Below, piece after piece: positions 42,830 through 51,889 of a stretch of 64,000 bases of DNA (position 1 is the stretch's first letter; the number at the start of each line of letters is the position of its first letter). The stretch is from Astrobacterium formosum (GTDB taxonomy: Bacteria; Pseudomonadota; Alphaproteobacteria; Rhizobiales; Xanthobacteraceae). Location: positions 62,001 through 126,000 of the forward strand of contig JAVDCA010000014.1 in assembly GCA_030848545.1 (NCBI GenBank), in the 5' to 3' direction. The notes under the pieces were generated by a model. The model ran no database searches, was not told the origin of the DNA, and saw only the letters and a program-made list of their open reading frames with translations. A program made the position numbers and the translations under genes.

Positions 42830-43450
42830 TCAGAACCAGCGTTCGCCGACCGTGATGGTATCGCCCGGACGCACCGCGGTAGCGACCGGAACGGTGCGCC
42901 GCGCCGGACCGCCCGGGGTCGGGCGGGTGAGTTCGACCGTGTCCCGATAGGCGCGCGGCGCAAAGCCGCCGGCGATCGCCACGGCGGTTTCCACCGTCAT
43001 GTTGGCCACATAAGGGTACTGGCCCGGCAGCACGACCTCGCCGAGGATGAAGAACGGCCGATAGGCCTCGACCTCGACGGCGACGGACGGCTCGCGGATG
43101 AAGCCCTGGCGCAGCCGCGCCGTGATGCTCGCCGACAATTGCGAAGTGGTGAGGCCGCGCGCCTTGACCGAGCCGATCAGCGGCATCGTGATGGCGCCAC
43201 CGGCATCGACCGCATAGGTGCTGGTGAGCCCCTCCTGGCCGAACACCACGACCCGCAGCCGGTCGCCGGAATCGAGCGTGTAGGCGCGATCCCGCTCGGC
43301 CGGACCGGCGGCCGCATAGGCGTTGGGTCCCCCATAGGCGAAAGAATCGAGATCGGCGGCCGCCGTCGCGAGCCGCGGCGCCGGCGCATGGCGCGTGCAA
43401 CCCGCCAGCGCGAGGACAGCCAACGAAAGGGCCAATACGATACGCCGCAT
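42830..43450 (-). CDS. Polysaccharide export lipoprotein (Wza/GumB type)
   Basis: A 206-aa outer-membrane lipoprotein. The lipobox VLALAGC places Cys at about residue 18. The Poly_export domain shows the YTLDSGDRLRVVVFGQEGLT segment and AVDAGGAITMPLIGSVKARG, followed by a SLBB-like part (FFILGEVVLPGQYPYVANM and AVAIAGGFAPRAYRD). It exports capsule or exopolysaccharide across the outer membrane. The ATG at 43450 gives the expected lipoprotein start; an upstream GTG at 43480 is unlikely. It stands alone, about 18 kb from the Wzc-like gene. Confidence 0.9.
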   Translation of the reverse strand: MRRIVLALSLAVLALAGCTRHAPAPRLATAAADLDSFAYGGPNAYAAAGPAERDRAYTLDSGDRLRVVVFGQEGLTSTYAVDAGGAITMPLIGSVKARGLTTSQLSASITARLRQGFIREPSVAVEVEAYRPFFILGEVVLPGQYPYVANMTVETAVAIAGGFAPRAYRDTVELTRPTPGGPARRTVPVATAVRPGDTITVGERWF

Positions 43451-43811
43451 GAACAAGGATCCGAGCGAGACGAAACTCACATTGGATTAGCACCCCATAT
43501 GGTTAACAAACCTTCACCGGCAACCTCCGATACGAGTGGGCAAGAGGTCGGGCGCACCATGTCCGCCGAGCGGCGACATCGCCGGCCGACGATCATCTGG
43601 TCGGTCGCGCGGCTGTTCTGACCAACTCTTTCGCTCGTTCGCGCTCATACCCGCAGACGTCGCGAGCGGTCTCACCGACCCCCACCGAAACACCATGGCG
43701 CAGCGTCGATCGGCGGCCGGACGGACCTCCGTGTCGGTGGCTTTAGGGATTCGTTCGGGTTATTTAGGTTCGTCCACTTCTCAGCCACGGACCCCCTTCG
43801 GCCGCACCCAC
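43451..43811. other. Divergent intergenic region before glycerate kinase
   Basis: 361 bp between the Wza-like lipoprotein and the glycerate kinase gene. It contains a small AT-rich patch, CATATGGTTAACAAACC (about 43496-43512), suited to a promoter. The glycerate kinase frame stays open through this region, but sequence before 43812 has no family similarity. Confidence 0.45.
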
Positions 43812-45098
43812 ATGTCGTCAGTGAACCGAGCCCTTCTCACCGAGCTTTACCGCACCGCCGTGGCGGCAGCGCAGGCCATCAACTGCCTGCCCCAGCATCT
43901 GCCCGACCCACCCAGGACCGGTCGCCTGATCATGCTCGCGGCCGGCAAGGCCGCCGGCGCCATGACCGAGGTGGCGGAGCGCCATTATCTCAATGCCGGT
44001 CTCGGCGACCGGCTCGTCGGTGTCGCGGTCACCCGCCACGGTCATGGGCGCCCGACCGTGCAGGTGCCGGTGATCGAAGCCGGCCATCCGGTCCCCGATG
44101 CGGCGGGCCTTGCGGGCGCCGAACAGACCTTGACGCTGGCCGACGGCGCCGGCCCAGACGACCTCGTGCTGGTGCTCCTGTCGGGCGGCGCGTCGGCGAA
44201 CTGGATCGCGCCGGCCGAAGACTTGACGCTGCAGGAAAAGCAGGCGGTGACCCGCGCATTGCTGCGCTCGGGCGCCCATATCGGCGAAATCAACACGGTG
44301 AGGAAGCACCTGTCGCGGCTCAAAGGCGGACGGCTGGCACGGCGCGCGAATCCCGCGCGCGTGGTCACGCTTGCGATTTCCGACGTGCCGGGCGACGATC
44401 CGGCCGTGATCGGCTCGGGGCCGACCGTGCCCGATCCCTCGACGCTCGCCGACGCGCGCGCCATCGTGGACCGCTTCAAGCTCGCGATCGCGGATGGGCC
44501 GCGGCGCGCGCTTGAGAATCCGGCCAACGAAACCCCGAAGCCGGGCGACCCCATTTTCGCCGGCAACGATTATCGCATCATCGCCCGCCCCATCGACGGC
44601 ATCCTCGCCGCCGAAGCCGCCGCCAAGGCGCTGGGCTTCGAATGCGTGCAGCTCGGTGATCGTCTCGAAGGCGAAGCGCGCGTGGTGGCGGCCGAGCATG
44701 CGCGGCTGGCGCGCGAGCTGCAGGCGCAAGGGCGGCGCGCCGTCATCCTGTCGGGCGGCGAACTCACCGTGACCATCAAGGGCCGCGGCCGCGGCGGACC
44801 CAATCAGGAATATGCCCTCGGGCTGGCGATCGCACTCGATGGCGCCAAGGGCATCTCGGCGGTCGCCGGCGACACCGACGGCGCCGACGGCGGCGGTGGC
44901 AGCGCCAGCGATCCGGCCGGCGCCTTCGTCGACGCCCATTCCGCGGCGCGCGCCAGGGACCTCGGCCTCGATCCCGCCCTCTTTCTCGACGACAACGATT
45001 CCACAGGCTTTTTCTCGCGGCTCGGCGACCTGCTGGAGCCTGGCCCCACCTACACCAACATCAACGATTTCCGAGCCATCATCGTCGACAGACCATGA
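43812..45098 (+). CDS. Glycerate 2-kinase (GckA/TtuD, MOFRL family)
   Basis: A 428-aa enzyme that phosphorylates D-glycerate to 2-phosphoglycerate, feeding lower glycolysis. Landmarks: MLAAGKAAGAMTEVAE (about residues 42-57), VLVLLSGGASANWIAP, the GEINTVRKHLSRLKGGRLA segment, ISDVPGDDPAVIGSGPTVPD, and the C-terminal MOFRL domain with GRGRGGPNQEYALGLAIAL and AGDTDGADGGGGSASDPAGA. The start is at the ATG at 43812. It lies just upstream of DUF1036-pyk, so its product can go via enolase to pyruvate kinase. Confidence 0.93.
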   Translation: MSSVNRALLTELYRTAVAAAQAINCLPQHLPDPPRTGRLIMLAAGKAAGAMTEVAERHYLNAGLGDRLVGVAVTRHGHGRPTVQVPVIEAGHPVPDAAGLAGAEQTLTLADGAGPDDLVLVLLSGGASANWIAPAEDLTLQEKQAVTRALLRSGAHIGEINTVRKHLSRLKGGRLARRANPARVVTLAISDVPGDDPAVIGSGPTVPDPSTLADARAIVDRFKLAIADGPRRALENPANETPKPGDPIFAGNDYRIIARPIDGILAAEAAAKALGFECVQLGDRLEGEARVVAAEHARLARELQAQGRRAVILSGGELTVTIKGRGRGGPNQEYALGLAIALDGAKGISAVAGDTDGADGGGGSASDPAGAFVDAHSAARARDLGLDPALFLDDNDSTGFFSRLGDLLEPGPTYTNINDFRAIIVDRP

Positions 45099-45126
45099 CC
45101 TCTCCTCTCAAGAGTGCGCGTCCAGC

Positions 45127-45672
45127 ATGATTCAACCCACGCCCAGGCCGACGACGACGAGCGGCCTGCCGCGTTTTGGCGCGGCCACGCTGCTGTCGGC
45201 AGCCTTGGCGTGGAGCGGCCCGGCCTGGGCGGATTTTCGCCTGTGCAACAACACCTCCAGTCGTGTCGGTGTCGCAATCGGGTACAAAGATCAGGACGGC
45301 TGGGCGACGGAAGGCTGGTGGAATCTGTCGCCCCGCAACTGCGAGACCCTGATGCGCGGTACGCTGGTGGCGCGCTACTATTACGTCTACGCGGTCGATT
45401 ACGACCGCGGCGGAGAATGGTCTGGACAAGCCTTCATGTGTACCCGAGACAAGGAGTTCACCGTTCGCGGCACCGAGGACTGCCTCGCCCGCGGCTATGA
45501 CCGGACCGGCTTCTTCGAGGTCGATACCGGCGAACAGCAGACCTGGACCGTGCAACTGACCGAAACCTCCGAACAACCCCCGCGGGCGCTGATGCCCTCA
45601 GCACCTATGTTGTCGACGCCCCCGGCCTCCCGCCCCGTCGCACCCACTCCTGCTCCGGCACCATCACGATGA
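45127..45672 (+). CDS. DUF1036 secreted protein
   Basis: A 181-aa protein with a predicted signal peptide (GAATLLSAALAWSGPAWA) and a DUF1036 domain: DFRLCNNTSSRVGVAIGYKD, then GWWNLSPRNCETLMRG, YYYVYAVDY and FMCTRDKEFTVRGTEDCLAR. The four cysteines are consistent with disulfides in the periplasm. The C-terminal 40 residues are Pro-rich. Its stop overlaps the pyk start by 4 bp (ATGA), the coupled DUF1036-pyk arrangement that recurs in alphaproteobacteria. The role is unknown. Confidence 0.88.
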   Translation: MIQPTPRPTTTSGLPRFGAATLLSAALAWSGPAWADFRLCNNTSSRVGVAIGYKDQDGWATEGWWNLSPRNCETLMRGTLVARYYYVYAVDYDRGGEWSGQAFMCTRDKEFTVRGTEDCLARGYDRTGFFEVDTGEQQTWTVQLTETSEQPPRALMPSAPMLSTPPASRPVAPTPAPAPSR

Positions 45673-47126
45673 TCCGAAAACGACGAGCCAAGATCGTCGC
45701 GACGCTAGGTCCGGCGTCCTCCGATCGCCAGATGATCGCACGGCTTTTCGAAGCCGGTGTCGACGTCTTCCGCATCAATATGAGTCACACGCCGCATGAC
45801 GTCCTGCGCGACATGGTCCACACCATCCGCGCGGTCGAGGCGCAGGTCGGCCGTCCGATCGGCATCCTGGTCGATCTGCAGGGGCCGAAGCTTCGGATCG
45901 GCAGCTTTGCCCAGGATCACATCGTCCTGGAAAAGGGCGCGACCTTCGTATTCGATTGCGACAAGACGCCGGGCAATGTCGAGCGTGTCTTCCTTCCCCA
46001 TCCGGAAATCCTCACCGCCCTGGAGCCGGGCCACACGCTCCTGCTCGACGACGGCAAAGTGCGGCTGACCGCGATCGAAACCACGCCGAAACGCGCCGTC
46101 ACCCGTGTCGAAGTCGGCGGCCGGCTGTCCGCACGCAAGGGCGTCAGCCTGCCCGACACCGTGATCGGCTCCTCGGCGCTGACGCCGAAGGACCGCTCCG
46201 ACCTCGAAGCGGCCCTCGATGCCGGCATCGACTGGGTGGCGCTGTCCTTCATCCAGCGCCCCGACGATATCGCCGAGGCCAAGAAGATCACCAAACAACG
46301 CGCCTCCGTGATGGCCAAGATCGAGAAGCCGCAGGCCGTCCAGCGTCTCGCCGAGATTCTCGACGTCGCCGATGCCCTGATGGTGGCGCGCGGCGACCTC
46401 GGCGTCGAAATGCCGCTCGAGCAGGTGCCGGGCGCCCAGAAGCAGATCACCCGCCTGGCGCGCCAGGCCGGCAAGCCGGTCGTCGTCGCGACCCAGATGC
46501 TCGAATCCATGATCACGGCGCCGGTGCCGACCCGCGCCGAGGTGTCCGACGTGGCCACCGCCATCTTCGACGGCGCCGACGCCGTCATGCTGTCGGCGGA
46601 ATCGGCGGCCGGGAAATATCCGTTCGAGGCGGTCTCGACCATGAACCGCATCATCGAGCAGGTGGAGCGCGATCCGACCTACCGCACCCTCATCCATGCC
46701 GAGCGCAACGATCCCGAGGCGACCGGTGCCGACGCCATCGCGGCGGCGAGCCGGCAGATCGCCGAGACGCTCGACCTGCCCGCCATCGTGTGCTGGACCT
46801 CGTCGGGGGCGACGGCGCTTCGGGTGGCGCGCGAGCGCGCCGCGCCGCCGATCGGCGCCATCACGCCGAACCTGGCCACCGGACGCAAACTCGCTCTGGT
46901 ATGGGGCGTGCACTGCGTGGTCGCCGAAGACGCCCAGGACCAGGACGACATGGTGGAGCGCGCCGGCCGCATCGCCTTCCGGGAAGGCTATGCGCGGCCC
47001 GGTCAGCGCATCATCATCGTGGCCGGCGTGCCGCTGGGCACGCCCGGGGCGACCAACATGGTGCGCATCGCCTTCCTGAGCGCCGACCCCGGCGTGTCAC
47101 GACTGCCGGACTCGATTGGGCTTTAG
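45669..47126 (+). CDS. pyk: Pyruvate kinase
   Basis: A 485-aa enzyme making ATP and pyruvate from phosphoenolpyruvate. Motifs: KIVATLGPASSD, VFRINMSHTPHD, ILVDLQGPKLRIG, the catalytic-lysine segment VMAKIEKPQAVQRL, LMVARGDLGVEMPLEQVPG and VVVATQMLESMITAPVPTRA, and the C-terminal domain IVCWTSSGATALRVARERAA. Full length, translated by coupling to DUF1036. Dispersed repeats follow the stop and may terminate the transcript. Confidence 0.97.
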   Translation: MIRKRRAKIVATLGPASSDRQMIARLFEAGVDVFRINMSHTPHDVLRDMVHTIRAVEAQVGRPIGILVDLQGPKLRIGSFAQDHIVLEKGATFVFDCDKTPGNVERVFLPHPEILTALEPGHTLLLDDGKVRLTAIETTPKRAVTRVEVGGRLSARKGVSLPDTVIGSSALTPKDRSDLEAALDAGIDWVALSFIQRPDDIAEAKKITKQRASVMAKIEKPQAVQRLAEILDVADALMVARGDLGVEMPLEQVPGAQKQITRLARQAGKPVVVATQMLESMITAPVPTRAEVSDVATAIFDGADAVMLSAESAAGKYPFEAVSTMNRIIEQVERDPTYRTLIHAERNDPEATGADAIAAASRQIAETLDLPAIVCWTSSGATALRVARERAAPPIGAITPNLATGRKLALVWGVHCVVAEDAQDQDDMVERAGRIAFREGYARPGQRIIIVAGVPLGTPGATNMVRIAFLSADPGVSRLPDSIGL

Positions 47127-47166
47127 GGCATGATCGTTTGCGATTGCAACACCAGGTGATCCGTCA

Positions 47167-47331
47167 CCCTTGAGGTGCGAGCGAAGCGGGCCTCGAAGGG
47201 CGACGGCGCCAAGTCGCCCATAGGCAACCTCGTTCTCAACAGTACCGAACTCGGGCAAGCCCGAGTTCGATGGCCGTTCGTCCTTCGAAGCTCGGCCTTC
47301 GGCCGAGCGCCTCAGGATGACGGTCAGAGGC
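47167..47331. repeat. Dispersed intergenic repeat with two strong hairpins
   Basis: Begins 'acccttgaggtgcgagcgaa' and ends 'gtccttcgaagctcggcctt'. It carries a perfect 11-base stem CGAACTCGGGC/GCCCGAGTTCG (47246-47269) and GCTCGGCC-TTC-GGCCGAGC (47290-47308). The 'cctcaggatgacgg' end is typical of a common Hyphomicrobiales intergenic element. It lies between pyk and the convergent cysteine desulfidase. Confidence 0.8.
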
Positions 47332-48724
47332 CAGCGCCGTTGGTATGAGCTCTTCCTGGCGCGCGCAACAGGCTGAGCACGACGCGGTCGGTTTCCTTCA
47401 TCCCCGGATCGTTGAGGACGCCGAGATTGCGGATCGTGTCTTCGATTTCCTCGCCGACGATCCCGTCGCCGTTCGGCACGAAGGCGCCGCTGAGAGCAAG
47501 CTCGGCGAACTGCACCGCCATCGCCGCCACCGTGCTGACCTTGTAGGCGCAGGACAGTTTCGCGCCGTCGCACAGCATTCCCGAGAAGGTGCCGATCACC
47601 GACTGCATGGCGTGGACCATCGCCTCGACGGAACCGTTCTTCATGTAGACGGTCGCCGCGGCCACACCCGTCGCCGGCGCGATCGCGCATCCGCAGTAGG
47701 ATGTGAGGCGTCCCGTCTGGGCCTTGACATACACGGCCAGCAGCGAGGCCAGCGCGAGCGCCCGGCACAGTTGCTCCTCGTCGGCGCCGAGCTCCTCGGC
47801 CACCACCAAGACGCTGAGCAAGGCCGTGATGCCATGATTGCCGCTGCCCGACAGCGAATAAACGGGCACCGGCAGGCCCCGCATCCTGGCTTCCGACGCC
47901 GCTGCCGTCATGAGCTGAACGTTGCCGGCGATAGTGCCGTGCGATCCGTGGGCGGCAGACCGGAGCGCCGGCCCCAGCGTCGACTGCTTGTCATCGAAGC
48001 CCGTCAGGGCGGCCTGGCGATTGATGCGGGCAGCGTCGAGCAGGAAACGCAGCGACGACGCGTTCAGAGCGAGAGCATTCCGGATGAGGTCCCGGACCGG
48101 GACGGCGGCCAGTCGCGCCAGCGAATCCTCTTCCGTATCGGCATCGGACGCCGTGGCTTCCACCATCTGCGGCACGCCGTCGAGACGGATGTCGACGAAA
48201 CGCGAATGACGCTGCCGAATGGTGGCGCTGGCGGCGTGACCATCGCCGGCCGCATCGGCCTTCACGAAGACGGGGTCGGAAGCCTCGGGATCGAAACCCG
48301 CCGACACGCGGCCGCTGTCGACCAGATTCTTGGCCTCACCGGCGAGGTGAGAGGTCACACCATCCAATATATTAAGGCCGAGATCGCTTCTGCGGATCAG
48401 GGCCCCCAACGCGCCCGCATAGGCCAATCCCTTGAGGACCGTCCCCGGAATGCCGACATTGACCCCGTTTTTGTAGAAGTTGGGGCTGACGGTCAGCGTC
48501 AGGCTCTCGGGAACCGTGCCGAGCACCTCGGCGGCCTTGGCCGCCGCCAACGCAGCCGCGCCAAGCTCCGTGCACCCCATCGCCGGGCCGATTTCGGATT
48601 GCAGGAGGTCGATCAGGAAGGCATCGCAAACCCGCTCCCCATCGTGATCAGGCGTGGCGACCTCCGCGGCAGTACGCGCCGCGATGGGCGCCGAAGACTG
48701 CCCCGCCTTCATGAACAACGTCAT
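47324..48724 (-). CDS. L-cysteine desulfidase / UPF0597 iron-sulfur enzyme (CyuA-like)
   Basis: A 466-aa member of the CdsB/CyuA (YhaM) family that splits L-cysteine to sulfide, ammonia and pyruvate using a [4Fe-4S] cluster. The cysteine ligands are visible: IGPAMGCTELGAAALAAAKA, LTSYCGCAIAPATGVAAA and GMLCDGAKLSCAYKVSTVAA. Also SGSGNHGITALLSVLVV. The ATG at 48724 was chosen with GGAG upstream; the longer frame is unlikely. It may be slightly long because of the first 35 residues. A second possible cysteine-degrading enzyme lies at 31197; in E. coli CyuA pairs with an Lrp-type regulator. Confidence 0.88.
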   Translation of the reverse strand: MTLFMKAGQSSAPIAARTAAEVATPDHDGERVCDAFLIDLLQSEIGPAMGCTELGAAALAAAKAAEVLGTVPESLTLTVSPNFYKNGVNVGIPGTVLKGLAYAGALGALIRRSDLGLNILDGVTSHLAGEAKNLVDSGRVSAGFDPEASDPVFVKADAAGDGHAASATIRQRHSRFVDIRLDGVPQMVEATASDADTEEDSLARLAAVPVRDLIRNALALNASSLRFLLDAARINRQAALTGFDDKQSTLGPALRSAAHGSHGTIAGNVQLMTAAASEARMRGLPVPVYSLSGSGNHGITALLSVLVVAEELGADEEQLCRALALASLLAVYVKAQTGRLTSYCGCAIAPATGVAAATVYMKNGSVEAMVHAMQSVIGTFSGMLCDGAKLSCAYKVSTVAAMAVQFAELALSGAFVPNGDGIVGEEIEDTIRNLGVLNDPGMKETDRVVLSLLRAPGRAHTNGAGL

Positions 48725-48986
48725 TCCCGCTCTCCAGCAAGTTCTTTCTGCGAATGCGAAGGATGGCAGCGGAGACGCGGAAAAGGCTTGCAAAATATTG
48801 CCCGATCAAATCCTGAACTGACAATTATTTTTCCTGTTCTCTCCCAATATGAGCGAAATAAATCTCACAGAACGCGGCACTCACAGAGTAATCATCTTCG
48901 TCGCCAGGGCCGAAGTCCCTGCCGGCGATGCTGTCCTCATGATGAGTTCGAGCTTTCCCAGTGCTCCGACCCGGGCCGAGGCCGGT

Positions 48987-49655
48987 TCAGATATTCCGTC
49001 CCTCGACCTTCTCGGCGAGGCTCTTGATCTTGTCGGCCATGCCTTTGAGCTGGGGATAGATGTCGACCGCACGCCGGTAGGCGGCGAGGGCGTCCTTGTC
49101 GGATCCGATCTCCTGCATGATCAGGCCGAGCCCGGCGAGGGCGCCGAAGTGGCGCGGCTCCAGCGTCAGGACCTTGCGCAGATCCTTGAGCGCAGCCGCA
49201 TAGTCTTTCTTGAGGAAAAACACGGTGGCGCGCCGGTTCCAGCCTTCCACATAGCGCGGCTTGACCTCGACGACGGCATCCAGCAACCGGATGGCGAGGT
49301 TGTGATCACCCGCCTCGACAGCCTGCTTGGCACGGCTCATCAGGAGGTTGGCGGTGTCGCTGCCGGACGCCATCCATTGCGCCCAGATGCGCTCCTCGAT
49401 GGACTTGGCGCTGTCCTCGTCGGGGGCGGCCTTGAGGGCGCCGAAGAGAAAATCGAGGCTCTTGGTCTGGTTACCGCGGCGCGCCCGCGGCAGGTCCTTG
49501 GGGGGCTCGACCCATGGCGGCTTGGCGCCGGGGCCCAGCTCGGGATGGGGGCTGACGGGCGGCGCCTGGGCGAAAGCCGGCGCGGCCGCACAGGCGAGCG
49601 CCGCGGCTGCAAAAATGGCGGGGACAAGAGTGGCGAAAAACAAGCGGGGCGTCAT
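48987..49655 (-). CDS. Secreted TPR-repeat protein
   Basis: A 222-aa protein. Signal peptide at residues 1-29 (RLFFATLVPAIFAAAALACA, cleavage after AFA). After a Pro-rich linker, about residues 85-210 form TPR helices: AKQAVEAGDHNLAIRLLDAV, KPRYVEGWNRRATVFFLKKD, AALKDLRKVLTLEPRHFGAL and KDALAAYRRAVDIYPQL. It probably acts as a protein-protein scaffold in the periplasm. Partner unknown. Confidence 0.88.
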   Translation of the reverse strand: MTPRLFFATLVPAIFAAAALACAAAPAFAQAPPVSPHPELGPGAKPPWVEPPKDLPRARRGNQTKSLDFLFGALKAAPDEDSAKSIEERIWAQWMASGSDTANLLMSRAKQAVEAGDHNLAIRLLDAVVEVKPRYVEGWNRRATVFFLKKDYAAALKDLRKVLTLEPRHFGALAGLGLIMQEIGSDKDALAAYRRAVDIYPQLKGMADKIKSLAEKVEGRNI

Positions 49656-49734
49656 GGCCCCAAGACTAACGCGGAGAACGCCGTCGGCATAGCACCGGCG
49701 GCGTCACAGCGGTGTGATGATGGCCCTTAAAGGG

Positions 49735-49860
49735 TCAGCCCTGGCGAGCCTTGAAGCGGCGCTGGGTCTTGTTGATGACGTAGACGCGGCCCTTGCGGCG
49801 CACCAGGCGATTGTCGCGATGGCGGCCGCGCAGCGACTTGAGAGAGTTGCGGATCTTCAT
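49735..49860 (-). CDS. rpmJ: 50S ribosomal protein L36 (41 aa, cysteine-free type)
   Basis: A short gene: ATG at 49858-49860 and TGA at 49735-49737. It gives 41 aa beginning [20 protein letters not shown] and ending [12 protein letters not shown]36 normally has 37-41 residues; this longer version lacks the Cys/His zinc ligands, as in the C-minus paralogue. Very basic, as expected for a ribosomal protein. It stands alone between the TPR gene and the aldehyde dehydrogenase, with no operon partner. Confidence 0.93.
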   Translation of the reverse strand: MKIRNSLKSLRGRHRDNRLVRRKGRVYVINKTQRRFKARQG

Positions 49861-50014
49861 GGTCGACCTGTTCCGTCCCGCGCGCTGCGCAGGGTGATGT
49901 CCGTTCGAAGGCGCGCAAAATAGGGATCGGGGGGCCCCTCGTCAATGGCGCAGATCGCCCTCACGGGCAACGGCCCCACCGCGAAATTCATTTTTTGTTT
50001 TCAAGGCATTATCC

Positions 50015-50041
50015 CTGGCGGCGGCACCCTGCCGCCGCCAG
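50015..50041 (-). terminator. Strong hairpin after the aldehyde dehydrogenase gene
   Basis: CTGGCGGCGGC (50015-50025), loop ACCCT, GCCGCCGCCAG (50031-50041), an 11-base perfect stem starting 54 bp past the aldehyde dehydrogenase stop. The strand read away from that gene is not T-rich, so it may work with Rho. Confidence 0.55.
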
Positions 50042-50094
50042 ACCGCAGACCCGCAAAGCCGCCGGTTACCGGCGTCCCCCGGGCAAACCGGACC

Positions 50095-51615
50095 TCAGAA
50101 CAGGCCGAGGGCCTTGTCGTCGTAGCTCACCAGGAGATTCTTGGTCTGCTGGTAGTGTTCCAGCATCATCTTGTGGGTCTCACGCCCGAAACCGGAGTGC
50201 TTGTAGCCCCCGAAGGCGGCATGGGCCGGATAGGCGTGGTAGCAGTTGGTCCACACCCGTCCGGCCTGGATGGCGCGGCCGAGCCGGTAGGCGTCCGAGC
50301 CGTTCCTGGTCCAGACGCCGGCGCCGAGCCCATAGACGGTGTCGTTGGCGATCTCGATGGCGTCGTCGATGGTCTTGAAGGTCGCAACCGACAGCACCGG
50401 GCCGAAGATCTCTTCCTGGAAGACGCGCATCTTGTTATGGCCGACGAACACGGTCGGCTCGACATAGTAGCCACCGGCGAGATCGGCCGCGACCTTGGCG
50501 GCCTTGCCACCGGCGACGCATTTGGCGCCTTCTTTCTTGCCGATGTCGATGTAGCCGAGAATCTTGTCGAACTGTTCCTTCGATGCCTGGGCACCGATCT
50601 GGGTCTCGGAATCGAGCGGATCGCCCTGGCGGATCGCCTTCACGCGCGCCACCGCCTTATCCATGAACTTGTCGAAGATCGATTCCTGCACCAAAGCGCG
50701 CGACGGACAGGTGCACACCTCGCCCTTGTTGAAGGCGAACAGCGCGAAGCCCTCCAGCGCCTTGTCCAGGAAAGCGTCGTCGCGATCCATGACGTCGGCG
50801 AGGAAGACGTTGGGGGACTTGCCGCCCAGTTCCAGGGTCTGCGGGATCAGGTTCTCGGCCGCACATTGCATGATCGAGCGGCCGGTGGTGGTCTCGCCCG
50901 TAAACGCGATCTTGGCGATGCGCGGATTGCCGGCGAGCGCCTTGCCGATCGAACCGCCCGGGCCGGTGATGACGTTGAGCACGCCCGCCGGCAGGAGGTC
51001 GCCGATCAGACCGGCAAAGAGAAGGAGCGACAACGGCGTGTTGGACGCCGGCTTGATCACCACGCAATTGCCGGCGGCAAGCGCCGGGGCGAGCTTCCAG
51101 GCCGCCATCAGCAGCGGGAAATTCCACGGAATGATCTGGCCGACGACGCCGAGCGGCTCCTTGAAGTGATACGCGATGGTGTCGTGGTCGATCTCCGAAA
51201 TCGCGCCTTCCTCGGCGCGGATGCAGCCGGCGAAATAACGGAAATGATCGGCGGCGAGCGGCACATCGGCGGCCCGCGTCTCGCGGATGGGCTTGCCGTT
51301 GTCGAGAGTCTCGGCGATCGCCAGCAGCTCGAGGTTCTCGTCGATGCGATCGGCGATCTTGTTGAGGATGCGGGCGCGCTCGGTGGTCGAGGTCCGGCCC
51401 CAGGCGGGCCGCGCCTTGTGGGCCCAGTCGAGCGCCACCTCGACGTCGACGGGAGACGAACGCGCGAATTCGATCAGCGGCGCGCCGTTAACCGGGCTGT
51501 GGTCGTGGTTGTAGGCGCCGTCCTTGGGGGCGCGCCACTCGCCACCGATGAAGTTGCCATACTTCCGATGCAGGCGGGAATCGTCGCGAACAACCGCGAT
51601 ATCGTGTTGGGTCAT
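50095..51615 (-). CDS. NAD-dependent aldehyde dehydrogenase (ExaC/AldB-like)
   Basis: A 506-aa cytosolic ALDH. Visible: [20 protein letters not shown] with [20 protein letters not shown] (cofactor), [20 protein letters not shown], catalytic Glu in [15 protein letters not shown] and catalytic Cys in [16 protein letters not shown]; then [14 protein letters not shown] and the C-terminal [20 protein letters not shown]. The length and sequence fit acetaldehyde/alcohol-linked ALDHs such as ExaC. ATG at 51615 with GGAG about seven bases upstream. Apparently monocistronic; no sigma54 regulator is adjacent. Confidence 0.93.
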   Translation of the reverse strand: MTQHDIAVVRDDSRLHRKYGNFIGGEWRAPKDGAYNHDHSPVNGAPLIEFARSSPVDVEVALDWAHKARPAWGRTSTTERARILNKIADRIDENLELLAIAETLDNGKPIRETRAADVPLAADHFRYFAGCIRAEEGAISEIDHDTIAYHFKEPLGVVGQIIPWNFPLLMAAWKLAPALAAGNCVVIKPASNTPLSLLLFAGLIGDLLPAGVLNVITGPGGSIGKALAGNPRIAKIAFTGETTTGRSIMQCAAENLIPQTLELGGKSPNVFLADVMDRDDAFLDKALEGFALFAFNKGEVCTCPSRALVQESIFDKFMDKAVARVKAIRQGDPLDSETQIGAQASKEQFDKILGYIDIGKKEGAKCVAGGKAAKVAADLAGGYYVEPTVFVGHNKMRVFQEEIFGPVLSVATFKTIDDAIEIANDTVYGLGAGVWTRNGSDAYRLGRAIQAGRVWTNCYHAYPAHAAFGGYKHSGFGRETHKMMLEHYQQTKNLLVSYDDKALGLF

Positions 51616-51889
51616 TGCGTGTCTCCGATGGCTCATGGGCCCCATGAACAAGTCGGTCGCGCCGTCGGGAACGAAGCCTTGCGGGGGTTGCTCGGTCCGG
51701 GCGCAGGACGACACCAGGCAGAGACGAGGCTGTCGGTGATGAGGATCAACGTCGTCGAAATCACACCGCTGCGGTGTCGATAACCGCAGCGCTCGTCCGT
51801 GTTTTAGATGGGGGCCAATTGTGGCGATGGTATCCGTGTGATCCCGGATCGACACGCCTGAGCCGGCGCCGTTGCCGGCGATCGCCTCT

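Noticed and set aside
47345-49027. 560-codon plus-strand frame opposite the cysteine desulfidase
   Set aside because: The minus strand carries all iron-sulfur cysteine motifs of the family; the plus frame is a shadow.
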